Source: Streptomyces cinnamoneus
GTDB lineage: Bacteria; Actinomycetota; Actinomycetes; Streptomycetales; Streptomycetaceae
Assembly (NCBI RefSeq): GCF_014650495.1
Contig: NZ_BMVB01000004.1
Coordinates: forward strand, 248,001-312,000
Length of the DNA stretch: 64,000 bases
Direction: 5' to 3'
Shown here: in pieces, positions 38,802-53,972 of the stretch
Position numbering within the stretch: position 1 is the first letter of the stretch
Layout: each line of letters begins with the position of its first letter
The notes under the pieces: model-generated
Databases searched by the model: none
The model's input: only the letters and a program-made list of their open reading frames with translations
What the model was told of the DNA's origin: nothing
Program-made: the position numbers and the translations under genes

Positions 38802-39982
38802 TTGAGCAGGTTGCGCTGGCTGACGGCCGGAGAGTCCCATGGTCCTGCCCTGGTGGCGACGCTGGAGGGTCTTCCCGCCGGCGTGCCGATCACCACGGAC
38901 ATGGTGGCCGACCACCTGGCCCGGCGGCGCCTCGGCTATGGACGCGGCGCGCGCATGAAGTTCGAGCGCGACGAGGTCACCTTCCTCGGCGGCGTCCGGC
39001 ACGGCCTGACCATGGGTTCCCCGGTCGCGGTCATGGTGGGCAACACCGAGTGGCCCAAGTGGGAGCAGGTCATGGCGGCCGACCCCGTGGACCCCGCCGA
39101 GCTGGCGGAACTGGCTCGCAACGCCCCGCTGACCCGGCCGCGCCCCGGCCACGCGGACCTGGCGGGCATGCAGAAGTACGGATTCGACGAGGCCCGGCCC
39201 GTCCTGGAGCGTGCCTCCGCCCGCGAGACCGCCGCCCGTGTCGCCCTCGGCGCCGTTGCCCGCTCCTTCCTCAAGGAGACGGCCGGCATCGAGATCGTCT
39301 CGCACGTCGTGGAGCTGGCCTCGGCCAAGGCCCCCTACGGCGTCCTGCCCAAGCCCTCCGACGTCGAGCGGCTCGACGCCGACCCGGTGCGCTGCCTGGA
39401 CGCCGACGCGAGCGCGGCGATGGTCGCCGAGATCGACCAGGCCCACAAGGACGGTGACACCCTCGGCGGCGTCGTCGAGGTCCTCGCCTACGGCGTGCCC
39501 GTCGGCCTGGGCTCGCACGTCCACTGGGACCGCCGCCTGGACGCCCGCCTGGCCGCCGCCCTGATGGGCATTCAGGCCATCAAGGGCGTCGAGCTCGGCG
39601 ACGGCTTCGACCTCGCCCGCGTCCCCGGCTCCCAGGCGCACGACGAGATCGTGGCGACCGAGGACGGCATCCGCCGCACGTCGGGCCGCTCAGGCGGCAC
39701 GGAGGGCGGCCTGACCACCGGCGAGCTGCTGCGCGTGCGGGCCGCCATGAAGCCGATCGCGACCGTGCCGCGCGCCCTGGCGACGGTGGACGTGACCACC
39801 GGCGAGGCCGCCCAGGCCCACCACCAGCGCTCCGACGTGTGCGCGGTGCCGGCCGCCGGCATCGTCGCCGAAGCGATGGTGGCACTGGTCCTCGCGGACG
39901 CGGTCGTGGAGAAGTTCGGCGGCGACAGCGTCCCCGAGACCCGTCGCAACGTCCAGGGCTACCTCGACAACCTGGCCATCAA

Positions 39983-39986
<4 letters not shown>
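38802..39986 (+). CDS. aroC: Chorismate synthase
   Basis: 394 residues from TTG at 38802, with GAGGAG five bases upstream; this gives the conserved start [16 protein letters not shown]. Further signatures [36 protein letters not shown]. It forms chorismate from EPSP using reduced FMN. Normal length. Stop overlaps aroK by four bases. Confidence 0.96.
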
Positions 39987-42067
<2,081 letters not shown>

Positions 42068-42126
42068 CGGGGCCGTTCCCACGGTGGGGGACCGGAGAGC
42101 TTACTCTTTCCCCTGACCCGCCCCTT

Positions 42127-42255
42127 CCCGAAACCGGGGGCAAGCCCCCGGACCCCGGACCCCGCTGACGCGCGGTGTCCTCGCACGCCGGACGGGCTGA
42201 CATTCAGCCCGTCCGGCGTGCGAGGACCGGGGTCCGGCGGAGCCCCGGTTTCGGG
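42127..42255. repeat. Nested three-arm palindromic element
   Basis: Three perfect inverted pairs are nested: outer 13 bp (42127-42139 with 42243-42255), middle 11 bp (42148-42158 with 42227-42237) and inner 24 bp (42177-42200 with 42204-42227, 3-base loop). The outer left portion recurs in related form at 62795-62829. Elements with this GCCCGTCCGGCG core are frequent between Streptomyces genes; this one may terminate the aro operon. The 216-bp gap contains no gene. Confidence 0.85.
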
Positions 42256-42283
42256 AAGCCCGTACGAGACGGAGTGCCACCGG

Positions 42284-42961
42284 ATGCAGTACCCCGTGGG
42301 GCCGCCACCGCACCCCCCGATGCCGGCCGTGCCGCCGCCCCCGCCGGGCCCGGAGGCCACCGGGCACTTCCCGTCGGCGGGAGCGGCCCAGGCCGTGGCC
42401 GAGGCCGCCGCGACCGCGGCCGTCGCCGTGCTGCTGATCGGCCCGGCCGGGGCCGGCAAGACCACCGTCGCCCGGCACTGGGCGGACACCCGCCGCGTGC
42501 CCACCGCCCACGTCAGCCTCGACGACGTCCGCGAGTGGGTGCGGTCCGGCTTCGCCGACCCGCAGTCCGGGTGGAACGACCACTCCGAGGCCCAGTACCG
42601 CCTGGCCCGCCGCACCTGCGGCTTCGCCGCGCGCAACTTCCTCGCCAACGGCATCTCCTGCATCCTCGACGACGCCGTCTTCCCCGACCGGCCCGTCGTC
42701 GGCCTCGGCGGCTGGAAGCGGCACGTGGGCCCCGGCCTGCTGCCCGTCGTCCTCCTGCCGGGCCTGGAGGTCGTCCTGGAGCGCAACGCCGAGCGCACCG
42801 GCAACCGCCGCCTCAGCGACGAGGAGGTCGCCCGGATCCACGGCCGCATGGCCGGCTGGTACGGCTCCGGCCTGCCGATCATCGACAACTCCCAGCAGGA
42901 CGTCGCCACCACCGCCCGGCTGCTGGACGAGGTCGTCGCCCGCTCGCTGACCGGGCGGTAA
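42284..42961 (+). CDS. P-loop ATP-binding protein (predicted kinase-like)
   Basis: 225 residues. A Pro-rich N-terminus of about 45 residues is followed by Walker A LLIGPAGAGKTTVARHW, then HVSLDDVREWVRSG, ILDDAVFPDRP and LERNAERTGNRRLSDEEVARIHGRM, a pattern like polynucleotide/gluconate kinase-type small AAA or zeta-toxin-like P-loop enzymes. The substrate is unknown. ATG at 42284 was chosen; it stands right after the palindrome, so its promoter must be inside or next to that element. 59-bp gap to the M24-family gene. Confidence 0.75.
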   Translation: MQYPVGPPPHPPMPAVPPPPPGPEATGHFPSAGAAQAVAEAAATAAVAVLLIGPAGAGKTTVARHWADTRRVPTAHVSLDDVREWVRSGFADPQSGWNDHSEAQYRLARRTCGFAARNFLANGISCILDDAVFPDRPVVGLGGWKRHVGPGLLPVVLLPGLEVVLERNAERTGNRRLSDEEVARIHGRMAGWYGSGLPIIDNSQQDVATTARLLDEVVARSLTGR

Positions 42962-43020
42962 CCGCCCGGTCGGAGGCGTTGGAAAGGCCGGAACGCGCCG
43001 CCGAACGTACGCTCGGAGGC

Positions 43021-44127
43021 ATGTCCGAGGTGTACGCGGCACGACGCTCGCGGCTGCGCGAGCGGTGCGAGGCGGGCGGCAGCGACGCAGCGCTGGTCTC
43101 CGGCGCGGCCAACGTGCGCTACCTGTCGGGCGGCGCCCCCGCCGGGGCCGTGCTGCTCCTCGGGCCCGACCGGGACGTGCTGGTGTGCACCACGGACCCC
43201 TTCGCGGACGCCACGGGCGCCAGCCGTCCCGCCGACGACCTCGGCGTGCTCGTCCTGTCGCCGGAGGGCGATCCGGCCGTCGCCGGTGCCGGGCGCGCCG
43301 CCGAGGCCGGGGCGTGCTCGCTGGCGGTCGAGGAGCACCACCTGACCGTGGCCCGGCACCGTGCCGTGGGCTCCGTCGTGCCCCGGGTGCGGCTGAGCGA
43401 CCTCGGCACGGCCGTGGAGCAGCAGCGGATCGTCAAGGACGACGAGGAGATCTCGTCCCTGCGGATCGCCGCGGAGATCGCCGACCAGGCCCTCGGCGAG
43501 CTGCTGGAGTCGATACTCGTCGGCCGGACCGAACGGCACCTCGCCCTCGAACTGGAGCGCCGCCTGATCGACCACGGGGCACAGGGGGCGGCCTTCCCCA
43601 CCTCCGTGGGCGCCGGGCCGAACTCGGGACTGGCCGGCCACGTGCCGACCGACCGGCGGGTCGAGGAGGGCGATTTCCTCAGCGTCTGCCTGGGCGCCGA
43701 CTACCGCGGCTACCGCAGCGAGATCGCCCGCACCTTCGTCATCGGCTCCTCTCCCGCGGACTGGCAGATCGAGCTGTACGAGCAGGTCTTCGCCGCTCAG
43801 CGGGCGGGTCGTGAGGCGCTGCAGCCCGGGGCCGCGTACCGTGACGTCGACCGCGCGGCACGGCTCGTGCTGGAGGCCGCGGGCCACGGCGAACGGGTCG
43901 GACCGCGCATCGGACACGGCGTCGGACTCGAAAACGACGAGGACCCGAGGCTTGCGCCCTCGGCCATGGGTAAACTGGACGCTTGCGTGCCGGTCACCGT
44001 AGATCCGGGAGTCCACCTCCCGGGGCGGGGCGGCGTCCGGATCGATGACACGCTCGTCGTCCGCCCCGAGGCGGACGGCGGACCCGAGCTACTCACCATT
44101 ACGACCAAAGAGCTGCTCGCGCTGTAG
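43021..44127 (+). CDS. M24-family aminopeptidase P/prolidase-like protein with altered metal site
   Basis: 368 residues: N-terminal creatinase-type domain (1-135) and a C-terminal pita-bread domain (140-368). The frame of the M24 signature is obvious, but the metal ligands are changed: Cys223 (LSVCLGAD) where Asp is usual, Glu234 (YRSEIARTF) for the second Asp, Asp328 (VTVDPG) and Asp342 (GVRIDD) for the two Glu; His299 (GHGVGLEN) is retained. Either an unusual metalloenzyme or a non-catalytic relative. Its position before efp is the usual place of pepQ-type genes. Confidence 0.8.
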   Translation: MSEVYAARRSRLRERCEAGGSDAALVSGAANVRYLSGGAPAGAVLLLGPDRDVLVCTTDPFADATGASRPADDLGVLVLSPEGDPAVAGAGRAAEAGACSLAVEEHHLTVARHRAVGSVVPRVRLSDLGTAVEQQRIVKDDEEISSLRIAAEIADQALGELLESILVGRTERHLALELERRLIDHGAQGAAFPTSVGAGPNSGLAGHVPTDRRVEEGDFLSVCLGADYRGYRSEIARTFVIGSSPADWQIELYEQVFAAQRAGREALQPGAAYRDVDRAARLVLEAAGHGERVGPRIGHGVGLENDEDPRLAPSAMGKLDACVPVTVDPGVHLPGRGGVRIDDTLVVRPEADGGPELLTITTKELLAL

Positions 44128-44182
44128 GCCGGCGCACCGCCTTTTGGTTCCACCAAGTCGCAGTCCAGGAGATACCGCAACC

Positions 44183-44749
44183 GTGGCATCCACGAACGAC
44201 CTCAAGAACGGCATGGTGCTCAAGCTCGACGGGGGCCAGCTCTGGTCCGTCGTCGAGTTCCAGCACGTCAAGCCCGGCAAGGGCCCCGCCTTCGTCCGTA
44301 CGAAGCTGAAGAACGTGCTTTCCGGCAAGGTGGTCGACAAGACCTTCAACGCCGGCGTGAAGGTCGAGACGGCCAACGTCGACAAGCGCGGTATGCAGTT
44401 CTCGTACATGGACGGCGAGTACTTCGTGTTCATGGACATGGACACGTACGACCAGCTGCACATCGACCGCAAGACCGTCGGTGACGCCGCCAACTTCCTG
44501 CTCGAGGGCTTCGAGGCCGTCGTCGCGCAGAACGAGGGCAGCGTCCTCTACGTCGAGCTGCCGGCCGCCGTCGAGCTGACCATCGAGCACACCGACCCGG
44601 GTGTCCAGGGCGACCGCTCCACCGGCGGCACCAAGCCCGCGAAGCTCGAGACGGGCTACGAGATCCAGGTCCCGCTCTTCATCACCACGGGTGAGAAGAT
44701 CAAGGTCGACACTCGCACCGGTGATTACCTCGGTCGGGTGAACAGCTAA
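44183..44749 (+). CDS. efp: Translation elongation factor P
   Basis: 188 residues, three OB-like domains. The tip loop reads [10 protein letters not shown], with Lys33 inside a PGKGP loop, the actinobacterial subclass reported to act with an unmodified Lys; consistent with no modification enzyme gene seen here. It relieves stalling at polyproline, relevant to the many Pro-rich proteins in this window. GTG after AGGAGA. nusB starts two bases after the stop. Confidence 0.95.
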   Translation: MASTNDLKNGMVLKLDGGQLWSVVEFQHVKPGKGPAFVRTKLKNVLSGKVVDKTFNAGVKVETANVDKRGMQFSYMDGEYFVFMDMDTYDQLHIDRKTVGDAANFLLEGFEAVVAQNEGSVLYVELPAAVELTIEHTDPGVQGDRSTGGTKPAKLETGYEIQVPLFITTGEKIKVDTRTGDYLGRVNS

Positions 44750-44751
44750 CC

Positions 44752-45186
44752 GTGTCCGCCCGTAGTAAGGCCCGTAAGCGCGCCTTCCAGATCCTCTTCG
44801 AGGCCGACCAGCGCGGCAGCTCCGTGCAGAACGTCCTCGCGGACTGGATCCGGCACGCCCGGACGGACGAGCGCCAGCCGCCGGTCAACCCGTACACGAT
44901 GCAGCTGGTCGAGGGCTACGCCGAGCGCGCGGCCCGGATCGACGAGCTGATCGCCACCTATGCGATCGACTGGGACCTCGACCGGATGCCGGCCGCGGAC
45001 CGCAGCATCGTCCGGCTCGGCGCGTACGAGCTGATCTGGGAGGACGAGACCCCGGACGCCGTGGCGATCGACGAGGCGGTGCAGCTCGCCAAGGAGTTCT
45101 CCACCGACGACTCGCCCGCCTTCGTCAACGGCCTGCTCGGCCGCTTCAAGGAGCTCAAGCCGAGCCTGCGACGCGAGGGCCGGTAG
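44752..45186 (+). CDS. nusB: Transcription antitermination factor NusB
   Basis: 144 residues, all-helical: ARSKARKRAFQILFEADQRG at the start and DRSIVRLGAYELIW, VAIDEAVQLAKEFST, FVNGLLGRF later. It binds BoxA RNA with NusE in rRNA antitermination. GTG start two bases after efp, so cotranscribed. A strong bidirectional terminator separates it from bldD. Confidence 0.94.
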   Translation: MSARSKARKRAFQILFEADQRGSSVQNVLADWIRHARTDERQPPVNPYTMQLVEGYAERAARIDELIATYAIDWDLDRMPAADRSIVRLGAYELIWEDETPDAVAIDEAVQLAKEFSTDDSPAFVNGLLGRFKELKPSLRREGR

Positions 45187-45209
45187 GCCCGGGAAGCCGG
45201 TTAGACGAC

Positions 45210-45262
45210 AAACCGCCGGGGGGCGGGGAAACCATTCGGTTTCCCCGCCCCCCGGCGGTTTT
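45210..45262. terminator. Strong bidirectional terminator between nusB and bldD
   Basis: A 24-bp perfect stem (45210-45233 with 45238-45261) with 4-base loop, AAA at one end and TTTT at the other, between convergent genes. This is the most canonical intrinsic terminator in the window. Confidence 0.92.
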
Positions 45263-45295
45263 CATGACGGTGAAAGCGGTGCTCGCAACCGGCCG

Positions 45296-45796
45296 TCAGG
45301 CGTCTTCGTGCTGCACGGCGCGGCGCGCGTCCGCGTCGAGCACGCCCCAGCTGATCAGCTGCTCGGTGAGCACCGACGGCGACTGGTCGTAGATCACGGC
45401 GAGGGTGCGCAGGTCGTCCTGGCGGATCGAGAGCACCTTGCCGTTGTAGTCGCCGCGCTGGCTCTGGATGGTGGCGGCATAGCGCTGGAGGGGGCCCGCC
45501 TTCTCGGCCGGGACGTGGGCGAGACGCTCCAGGTCCAGGACCAGCTTCGGCGGGGGCTCGGCGGCGCCGCCGGGCGTGGTGCCGGGCAGCAGCTCCTGCA
45601 CGGGCACACCGTAGAAGTCGGCCAGCTCGGCCAGGCGCTGCACGGTCACGGCACGGTCGCCGCGCTCGTACGAACCCACTACCACGGCCTTCCAGCGCCC
45701 CTGGGACTTCTCCTCGACGCCATGGAGGGAGAGGCCCTGCTGGGTGCGGATGGCGCGGAGCTTGGCCCCGAGCTGTTTGGCGTATTCGCTGGACAT
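45296..45796 (-). CDS. bldD: Developmental master repressor BldD
   Basis: 166 residues. N-terminal HTH_XRE DNA-binding domain (about 5-70: AKLRAIRTQQGLSLHGVEE, VGSYERGDRAVTVQRLAELA). The C-terminal domain has the cyclic-di-GMP signature Arg114-Gly-Asp116 and Arg125-Gln-Asp-Asp128, the same positions reported for BldD. With c-di-GMP it dimerises and represses sporulation genes during vegetative growth, and it represses itself. The operator at 45871-45885 fits that autoregulation. Confidence 0.97.
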   Translation of the reverse strand: MSSEYAKQLGAKLRAIRTQQGLSLHGVEEKSQGRWKAVVVGSYERGDRAVTVQRLAELADFYGVPVQELLPGTTPGGAAEPPPKLVLDLERLAHVPAEKAGPLQRYAATIQSQRGDYNGKVLSIRQDDLRTLAVIYDQSPSVLTEQLISWGVLDADARRAVQHEDA

Positions 45797-45870
45797 AAAG
45801 CTCCCCGGACGCTGTATCGACGTGCGGCGGCGTCTTCTCGACTGCCGCGTGTCTGGTAACTCACTGTGAG

Positions 45871-45885
45871 GTTACGCAGCGTAAT
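45871..45885. promoter_or_regulatory. BldD box upstream of bldD
   Basis: GTTACGCAGCGTAAT is a perfect palindrome and fits the BldD consensus TNACNC(A/T)GNGTNA. A second, overlapping inverted repeat spans 45856-45875 (GTAAC...GTTAC). Located 75 bases upstream of the bldD start codon. It could also influence the divergent pyrR promoter. Confidence 0.85.
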
Positions 45886-45993
45886 CTCGGTTCGTCAAGC
45901 CGAATGGGCCATACCCTGGGCCGTCAGGGGTGGGGGGTAAGAGTTCACCGGCGGCCCTGGTACGGTGAAACATGTAAATCCGACGTCCTTTAA

Positions 45994-46013
45994 AGTCCGT
46001 CCCGTGAGGCGGA
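45994..46013 (+). promoter_or_regulatory. PyrR-binding loop in the pyr operon leader
   Basis: The RNA GUCCCGUGAGGC (45999-46010) contains the PyrR anti-loop consensus UCCNGNGAGGY, closed by a CCG/CGG stem. The purine-rich ribosome-binding region (about 46011-46021) directly follows, so PyrR with UMP could block translation of pyrR as shown in mycobacteria. An ATG immediately followed by TAA stands 22 bases upstream (45972-45977). Confidence 0.8.
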
Positions 46014-46031
46014 GAAGGGGGTCCGTTTCGT

Positions 46032-46601
46032 ATGGACGCAATTCCTGCTGCGCGTCCCGTGCTGGAAGCACCGGACATCGCCCGGGTTCTGACCCGTATC
46101 GCGCACGAGATCGTCGAACGCGCCAAGGGCGCCGACGACGTCGTACTCCTCGGCATTCCCACCCGCGGCGTCTTCCTCGCTGGCCGGCTGGCCGCCAAGC
46201 TTGAGGACATCACCGGCACCAAGACCCCGGTGGGCTCCCTCGACATCACCATGTACCGCGACGACCTGCGGCTGCGCCCGGCGCGCGCCCTGGCCCGCAC
46301 CGAGATCCCCGGTGAGGGCATCGACGGCCGCCTGGTGGTCCTCGTCGACGACGTGCTCTTCTCCGGCCGCACCATCCGTGCCGCGCTGGACGCCCTGAAC
46401 GACATCGGGCGCCCCCGCGCCGTCCAGCTCGCGGTCCTCGTCGACCGCGGCCACCGCGAACTCCCGATCCGCGCCGACTACGTCGGCAAGAACCTCCCCA
46501 CGTCGCTGCGGGAGACGGTCAAGGTCCAGCTCACCGAGGAGGACGGCCGCGACAGCGTGCTCCTCGGCGCGGGCGCGACCGCCCCGGCCGACGGGCAGTA
46601 G
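46032..46601 (+). CDS. pyrR: Bifunctional pyr operon regulator/uracil phosphoribosyltransferase PyrR
   Basis: 189 residues. PRPP motif [28 protein letters not shown], and basic RNA-binding surface segment [12 protein letters not shown]. Binds pyr leader RNA when UMP is high and has weak UPRTase activity. First gene of an eight-gene pyr operon; its own leader carries the binding loop. C-terminal tail Ala/Gly-rich. Confidence 0.94.
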   Translation: MDAIPAARPVLEAPDIARVLTRIAHEIVERAKGADDVVLLGIPTRGVFLAGRLAAKLEDITGTKTPVGSLDITMYRDDLRLRPARALARTEIPGEGIDGRLVVLVDDVLFSGRTIRAALDALNDIGRPRAVQLAVLVDRGHRELPIRADYVGKNLPTSLRETVKVQLTEEDGRDSVLLGAGATAPADGQ

Positions 46602-46692
46602 CACCCCTCCACGGACCCGGTGATCCCGGGCCCGTGCCGCCGCATGCCCGGCCACACCCCCGCACACCTCCTTACCCCCACGGAGCAACCGG

Positions 46693-47679
46693 ATGAAGCG
46701 CCACCTCATCTCGGCCGCCGACCTCACGCGCGACGACGCCGTCCTGATCCTCGACACCGCCGAGGAGATGGCCCGGGTCGCGGACCGGCCGATCAAGAAG
46801 CTTCCCACCCTGCGCGGCCGCACCGTCGTCAACCTCTTCTTCGAGGACTCGACGCGGACCCGCATCTCCTTCGAGGCCGCCGCCAAGCGGCTCTCCGCCG
46901 ACGTCATCAACTTCTCCGCCAAGGGCTCCTCGGTCTCCAAGGGCGAGTCGCTCAAGGACACCGCCCTGACCCTGGAGGCGATGGGCGCCGACGCCGTCGT
47001 CATCCGCCACCACGCCTCCGGCGCCCCCTACCGGCTGGCGAACTCCGGCTGGATCGACGGAGCCGTGGTCAACGCCGGCGACGGCACCCACGAGCACCCC
47101 ACCCAGGCCCTGCTGGACGCCTTCACCATGCGCCGCCGCCTGGTCGGCCGGGACGCCGGTCTCGGCAAGGACCTGTCCGGCCGCCGGATCACGATCGTCG
47201 GCGACGTGCTGCACAGCCGGGTGGCCCGCTCCAACGTCCACCTGCTGACCACGCTCGGCGCCGAGGTCACCCTGGTCGCCCCGCCCACGCTGGTGCCCGT
47301 CGGCGTCGACACCTGGCCCTGCGAGGTCTCCTACGACCTCGACGCCGTGCTGCCGAAGTCCGACGCCGTGATGATGCTGAGGGTGCAGCGCGAGCGCATG
47401 AACGCCGCGTTCTTCCCGACCGAGCGCGAGTACTCGCGGCGCTACGGCCTGGACGGCGACCGGATGGCCAAGATGCCCGAGCACGCCATCGTGATGCACC
47501 CGGGCCCGATGAACCGCGGCATGGAGATCACCGCCGAGGTCGCCGACTCCGACCGCTGCACGGCCGTCGAGCAGGTCGCCAACGGCGTCAGCACCCGGAT
47601 GGCCGTCCTCTACCTGCTGCTCGGTGGCTCCGAGCCCGCCGTCACCCTGAACAACGCCCGCACCGAGGAGAGCAAGTAA
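46693..47679 (+). CDS. pyrB: Aspartate carbamoyltransferase catalytic subunit
   Basis: 328 residues. Carbamoyl-phosphate loop [23 protein letters not shown], and HPGPMNRG. It forms carbamoyl aspartate. No pyrI regulatory subunit is present. The TAA stop and the pyrC ATG share one base (TAATG). Confidence 0.96.
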   Translation: MKRHLISAADLTRDDAVLILDTAEEMARVADRPIKKLPTLRGRTVVNLFFEDSTRTRISFEAAAKRLSADVINFSAKGSSVSKGESLKDTALTLEAMGADAVVIRHHASGAPYRLANSGWIDGAVVNAGDGTHEHPTQALLDAFTMRRRLVGRDAGLGKDLSGRRITIVGDVLHSRVARSNVHLLTTLGAEVTLVAPPTLVPVGVDTWPCEVSYDLDAVLPKSDAVMMLRVQRERMNAAFFPTEREYSRRYGLDGDRMAKMPEHAIVMHPGPMNRGMEITAEVADSDRCTAVEQVANGVSTRMAVLYLLLGGSEPAVTLNNARTEESK

Positions 47680-48965
47680 TGTCCAAGATCCTGATCCGCG
47701 GTGCGAAGGTCCTCGGCGGCGAGCCGCAGGACGTGCTGATCGACGGCGAGACCATCGCCGAGGTCGGCACCGGCCTGCGCGCCGAGGGCGCCCAGGTGAT
47801 CGAGGCCGACGGCAAGATCCTGCTGCCCGGCCTGGTCGACCTCCACACCCACCTGCGCGAGCCCGGCCGCGAGGACTCCGAGACCGTCCTGACCGGCACC
47901 CGGGCCGCCGCGAGCGGCGGCTACACCGCCGTGTTCGCCATGGCCAACACCTTCCCCGTCGCCGACACCGCCGGCGTCGTCGAGCAGGTCTGGCGCCTGG
48001 GCAAGGAGTCCGGCTACTGCGACGTGCAGCCCATCGGCGCCGTCACCGTCGGCCTGGAGGGCAAGCAGCTCTCCGAGCTCGGCGCCATGCACGACTCCGC
48101 CGCCGGCGTCACCGTCTTCTCCGACGACGGCAAGTGCGTCGACGACGCCGTGATCATGCGCCGCGCCCTGGAGTACGTGAAGGCGTTCGGCGGCGTCATC
48201 GCGCAGCACGCGCAGGAGCCCCGGCTCACCGAGGGTGCCCAGATGAACGAGGGCGTCGTCTCCGCCGAGCTGGGCCTGGGCGGCTGGCCGGCCGTCGCCG
48301 AGGAGTCGGTCATCGCCCGCGACGTCCTCCTCGCCGAGCACGTCGGCTCCCGGGTGCACATCTGCCACCTGTCCACGGCCGGCTCCGTCGAGATCGTCCG
48401 CTGGGCCAAGTCGCGCGGCATCGACGTCACCGCCGAGGTCACCCCGCACCACCTGCTCCTGACCGACGAGCTCGTGCGCTCGTACAACCCGGTCTACAAG
48501 GTGAACCCGCCGCTGCGCACCGAGCGCGACGTGATGGCGCTGCGCGAGGCCCTGGCCGACGGCACGATCGACATCGTCGCCACCGACCACGCCCCGCACC
48601 CGCACGAGGACAAGGACTGCGAGTGGGCCGCGGCCGCCATGGGCATGGTGGGCCTGGAGACGGCGCTGTCCGTCGTCCAGCACACGATGGTCGAGACCGG
48701 CCTGCTGGACTGGGCGGGCGTCGCCGAGCGCATGTCGTTCACGCCCGCCCGCATCGGCAGCCTCGCCGGGCACGGCCGTCCCGTTGCCGCCGGGGAGCCC
48801 GCCAACCTCACCCTGGTCGATTCCGCTTACCGTGGTGTCGTGGACCCCGCGGGCTTCGCCTCCCGCAGCCGCAACACGCCCTACGAGGGCCGCGAGCTGC
48901 CGGGTCGCGTCACCCACACATTCCTGCGGGGCCGGGCGACGGTCGTGGACGGGAATCTCGCGTGA
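47679..48965 (+). CDS. pyrC: Dihydroorotase
   Basis: 428 residues, type I amidohydrolase: DLHTHLREPG (metal HxH and substrate Arg), QHAQEP and HICHLSTAGSVEIVR (His ligands), TDHAPHPHEDK (catalytic Asp). Cyclises carbamoyl aspartate. Start overlaps the pyrB stop; stop overlaps the next gene (GTGA). Confidence 0.95.
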   Translation: MSKILIRGAKVLGGEPQDVLIDGETIAEVGTGLRAEGAQVIEADGKILLPGLVDLHTHLREPGREDSETVLTGTRAAASGGYTAVFAMANTFPVADTAGVVEQVWRLGKESGYCDVQPIGAVTVGLEGKQLSELGAMHDSAAGVTVFSDDGKCVDDAVIMRRALEYVKAFGGVIAQHAQEPRLTEGAQMNEGVVSAELGLGGWPAVAEESVIARDVLLAEHVGSRVHICHLSTAGSVEIVRWAKSRGIDVTAEVTPHHLLLTDELVRSYNPVYKVNPPLRTERDVMALREALADGTIDIVATDHAPHPHEDKDCEWAAAAMGMVGLETALSVVQHTMVETGLLDWAGVAERMSFTPARIGSLAGHGRPVAAGEPANLTLVDSAYRGVVDPAGFASRSRNTPYEGRELPGRVTHTFLRGRATVVDGNLA

Positions 48966-49525
48966 CACCTGTACGAATCATCACTCTGGCGGCCGAGCAG
49001 AAGTCTGCCGACGTCACCGACTGGGCCGCACGCATCGGCTGGGTCGTGGGGCTGCTGCTCTTCATCGCACTGCTCTACTGGCTGATGCGCGAGGGCTGGA
49101 AGTGGCGCGGCACGCTCCAGGGCGACCTGCCCGAGCTGCCCACCGCCCCCGCCGAGCGGGGTGAGCCCACGCTCACGATGACCGGCCGCTACCACGGCTC
49201 CACCACCTCCGGGCAGTGGCTCGACCGGATCGTCGCGCACGGCCTCGGCACCCGCAGCAAGGCCGAGCTCACCCTCACGGAGCAGGGCGTCGACGTCGTA
49301 CGGCCCGGCGCCCGGGACTTCTTCATCCCCGCCGCCGCCCTGCGCGGCGCCCGCCTGGAGACGGGCATCGCGGGCAAGGTTCTCCCCGAGGGCCTGCTCG
49401 TGATCACCTGGCAGCACGGCGACAAGACCATCGACTCGGGCTTCCGCTCCGACCGGGCGGCCGGGCACGCCGCCTGGGTCGAGGCGATCAGCACCATGAA
49501 CAGCACTACGGAAGGCGCACGATGA
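48962..49525 (+). CDS. Single-pass membrane protein with PH-like domain, embedded in the pyr operon
   Basis: 187 residues. One membrane helix (about 28-47, [16 protein letters not shown]), a short linker, then a beta-rich domain ([65 protein letters not shown]) resembling bacterial PH-like domains. Overlaps pyrC and carA by four bases each, so it is translated within the pyrimidine operon. Not a known pyrimidine enzyme; role unknown. Confidence 0.8.
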   Translation: MTPVRIITLAAEQKSADVTDWAARIGWVVGLLLFIALLYWLMREGWKWRGTLQGDLPELPTAPAERGEPTLTMTGRYHGSTTSGQWLDRIVAHGLGTRSKAELTLTEQGVDVVRPGARDFFIPAAALRGARLETGIAGKVLPEGLLVITWQHGDKTIDSGFRSDRAAGHAAWVEAISTMNSTTEGAR

Positions 49526-50653
49526 CGACCTCCAGCAGGGGAAGCAAGGTCCCCGCCGTACTCGTCCTGGAGGACGGTCGTACGTTCCGCGGCCGCGCCT
49601 ACGGGGCGATCGGGACGACCTTCGGCGAGGCCGTGTTCTCCACCGGCATGACCGGCTACCAGGAAACCCTCACCGACCCCTCGTACCACCGCCAGGTCGT
49701 CGTCATGACGGCCCCGCACGTCGGCAACACCGGCGTCAACGACGAGGACCCCGAGTCCGGCCGCATCTGGGTCGCCGGCTACGTCGTGCGCGACCCCGCC
49801 CGCCTCCCCTCCAACTGGCGCTCCCGTCGCTCGCTGGACGAGGAGCTGGAGCGCCAGGGCGTCGTCGGCATCAGCGGCATCGACACCCGCGCGCTCACCC
49901 GCCACCTGCGCGAGCGCGGTGCGATGCGGGTCGGCATCTTCTCCGGCGCGACGCTGCCCGACGAGGCGGCCATGCTCGCCGAGGTGCGCCGCGCCCCCGA
50001 GATGAAGGGCGCCGACCTCTCCGTCGAGGTCGCCACCAAGGAGACGTACGTCGTCCCCGCGATCGGCGAGAAGCGCTTCACCGTCGCCGCGATCGACCTG
50101 GGCATCAAGGGCATGACCCCGCACCGCATGGCCGAGCGCGGCATCGAGGTGCACGTCCTGCCCGCCACGGCGACGATCGAGGACGTCTACGCGGTCGCCC
50201 CCGACGGCGTGTTCTTCTCCAACGGCCCGGGCGACCCGGCCACCGCCGACCACCCGGTCTCCGTCATGCGCGGCGTCCTGGAGCGGAAGACCCCCCTCTT
50301 CGGCATCTGCTTCGGCAACCAGATCCTGGGCCGGGCGCTCGGCTTCGGCACCTACAAGCTGAAGTACGGCCACCGCGGCATCAACCAGCCCGTGCAGGAC
50401 CGCACGACCGGCAAGGTCGAGGTCACCGCGCACAACCACGGCTTCGCCGTCGACGCCCCGCTCGACAAGGCGACCGACACGCCCTACGGCCGCGCCGAGG
50501 TCTCCCACGTCTGTCTGAACGACAACGTGGTCGAGGGCCTCCAGCTGCTCGACCAGCCGGCATTCAGCGTCCAGTACCACCCCGAGGCAGCCGCAGGCCC
50601 GCACGACGCCGCGTACCTGTTCGACCGCTTCGTCTCCCTGATGGAGGGCCAGC

Positions 50654-50661
<8 letters not shown>
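49522..50661 (+). CDS. carA: Carbamoyl-phosphate synthase small subunit
   Basis: 379 residues. N-terminal CPSase domain ([28 protein letters not shown]) and C-terminal glutaminase with FGICFGNQ (nucleophile Cys) and QYHPEA (His-Glu). Supplies ammonia to CarB. ATGA overlap upstream; 8-base overlap with carB. Confidence 0.96.
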
Positions 50662-53965
<3,304 letters not shown>

Positions 53966-53972
53966 GGCGCAG

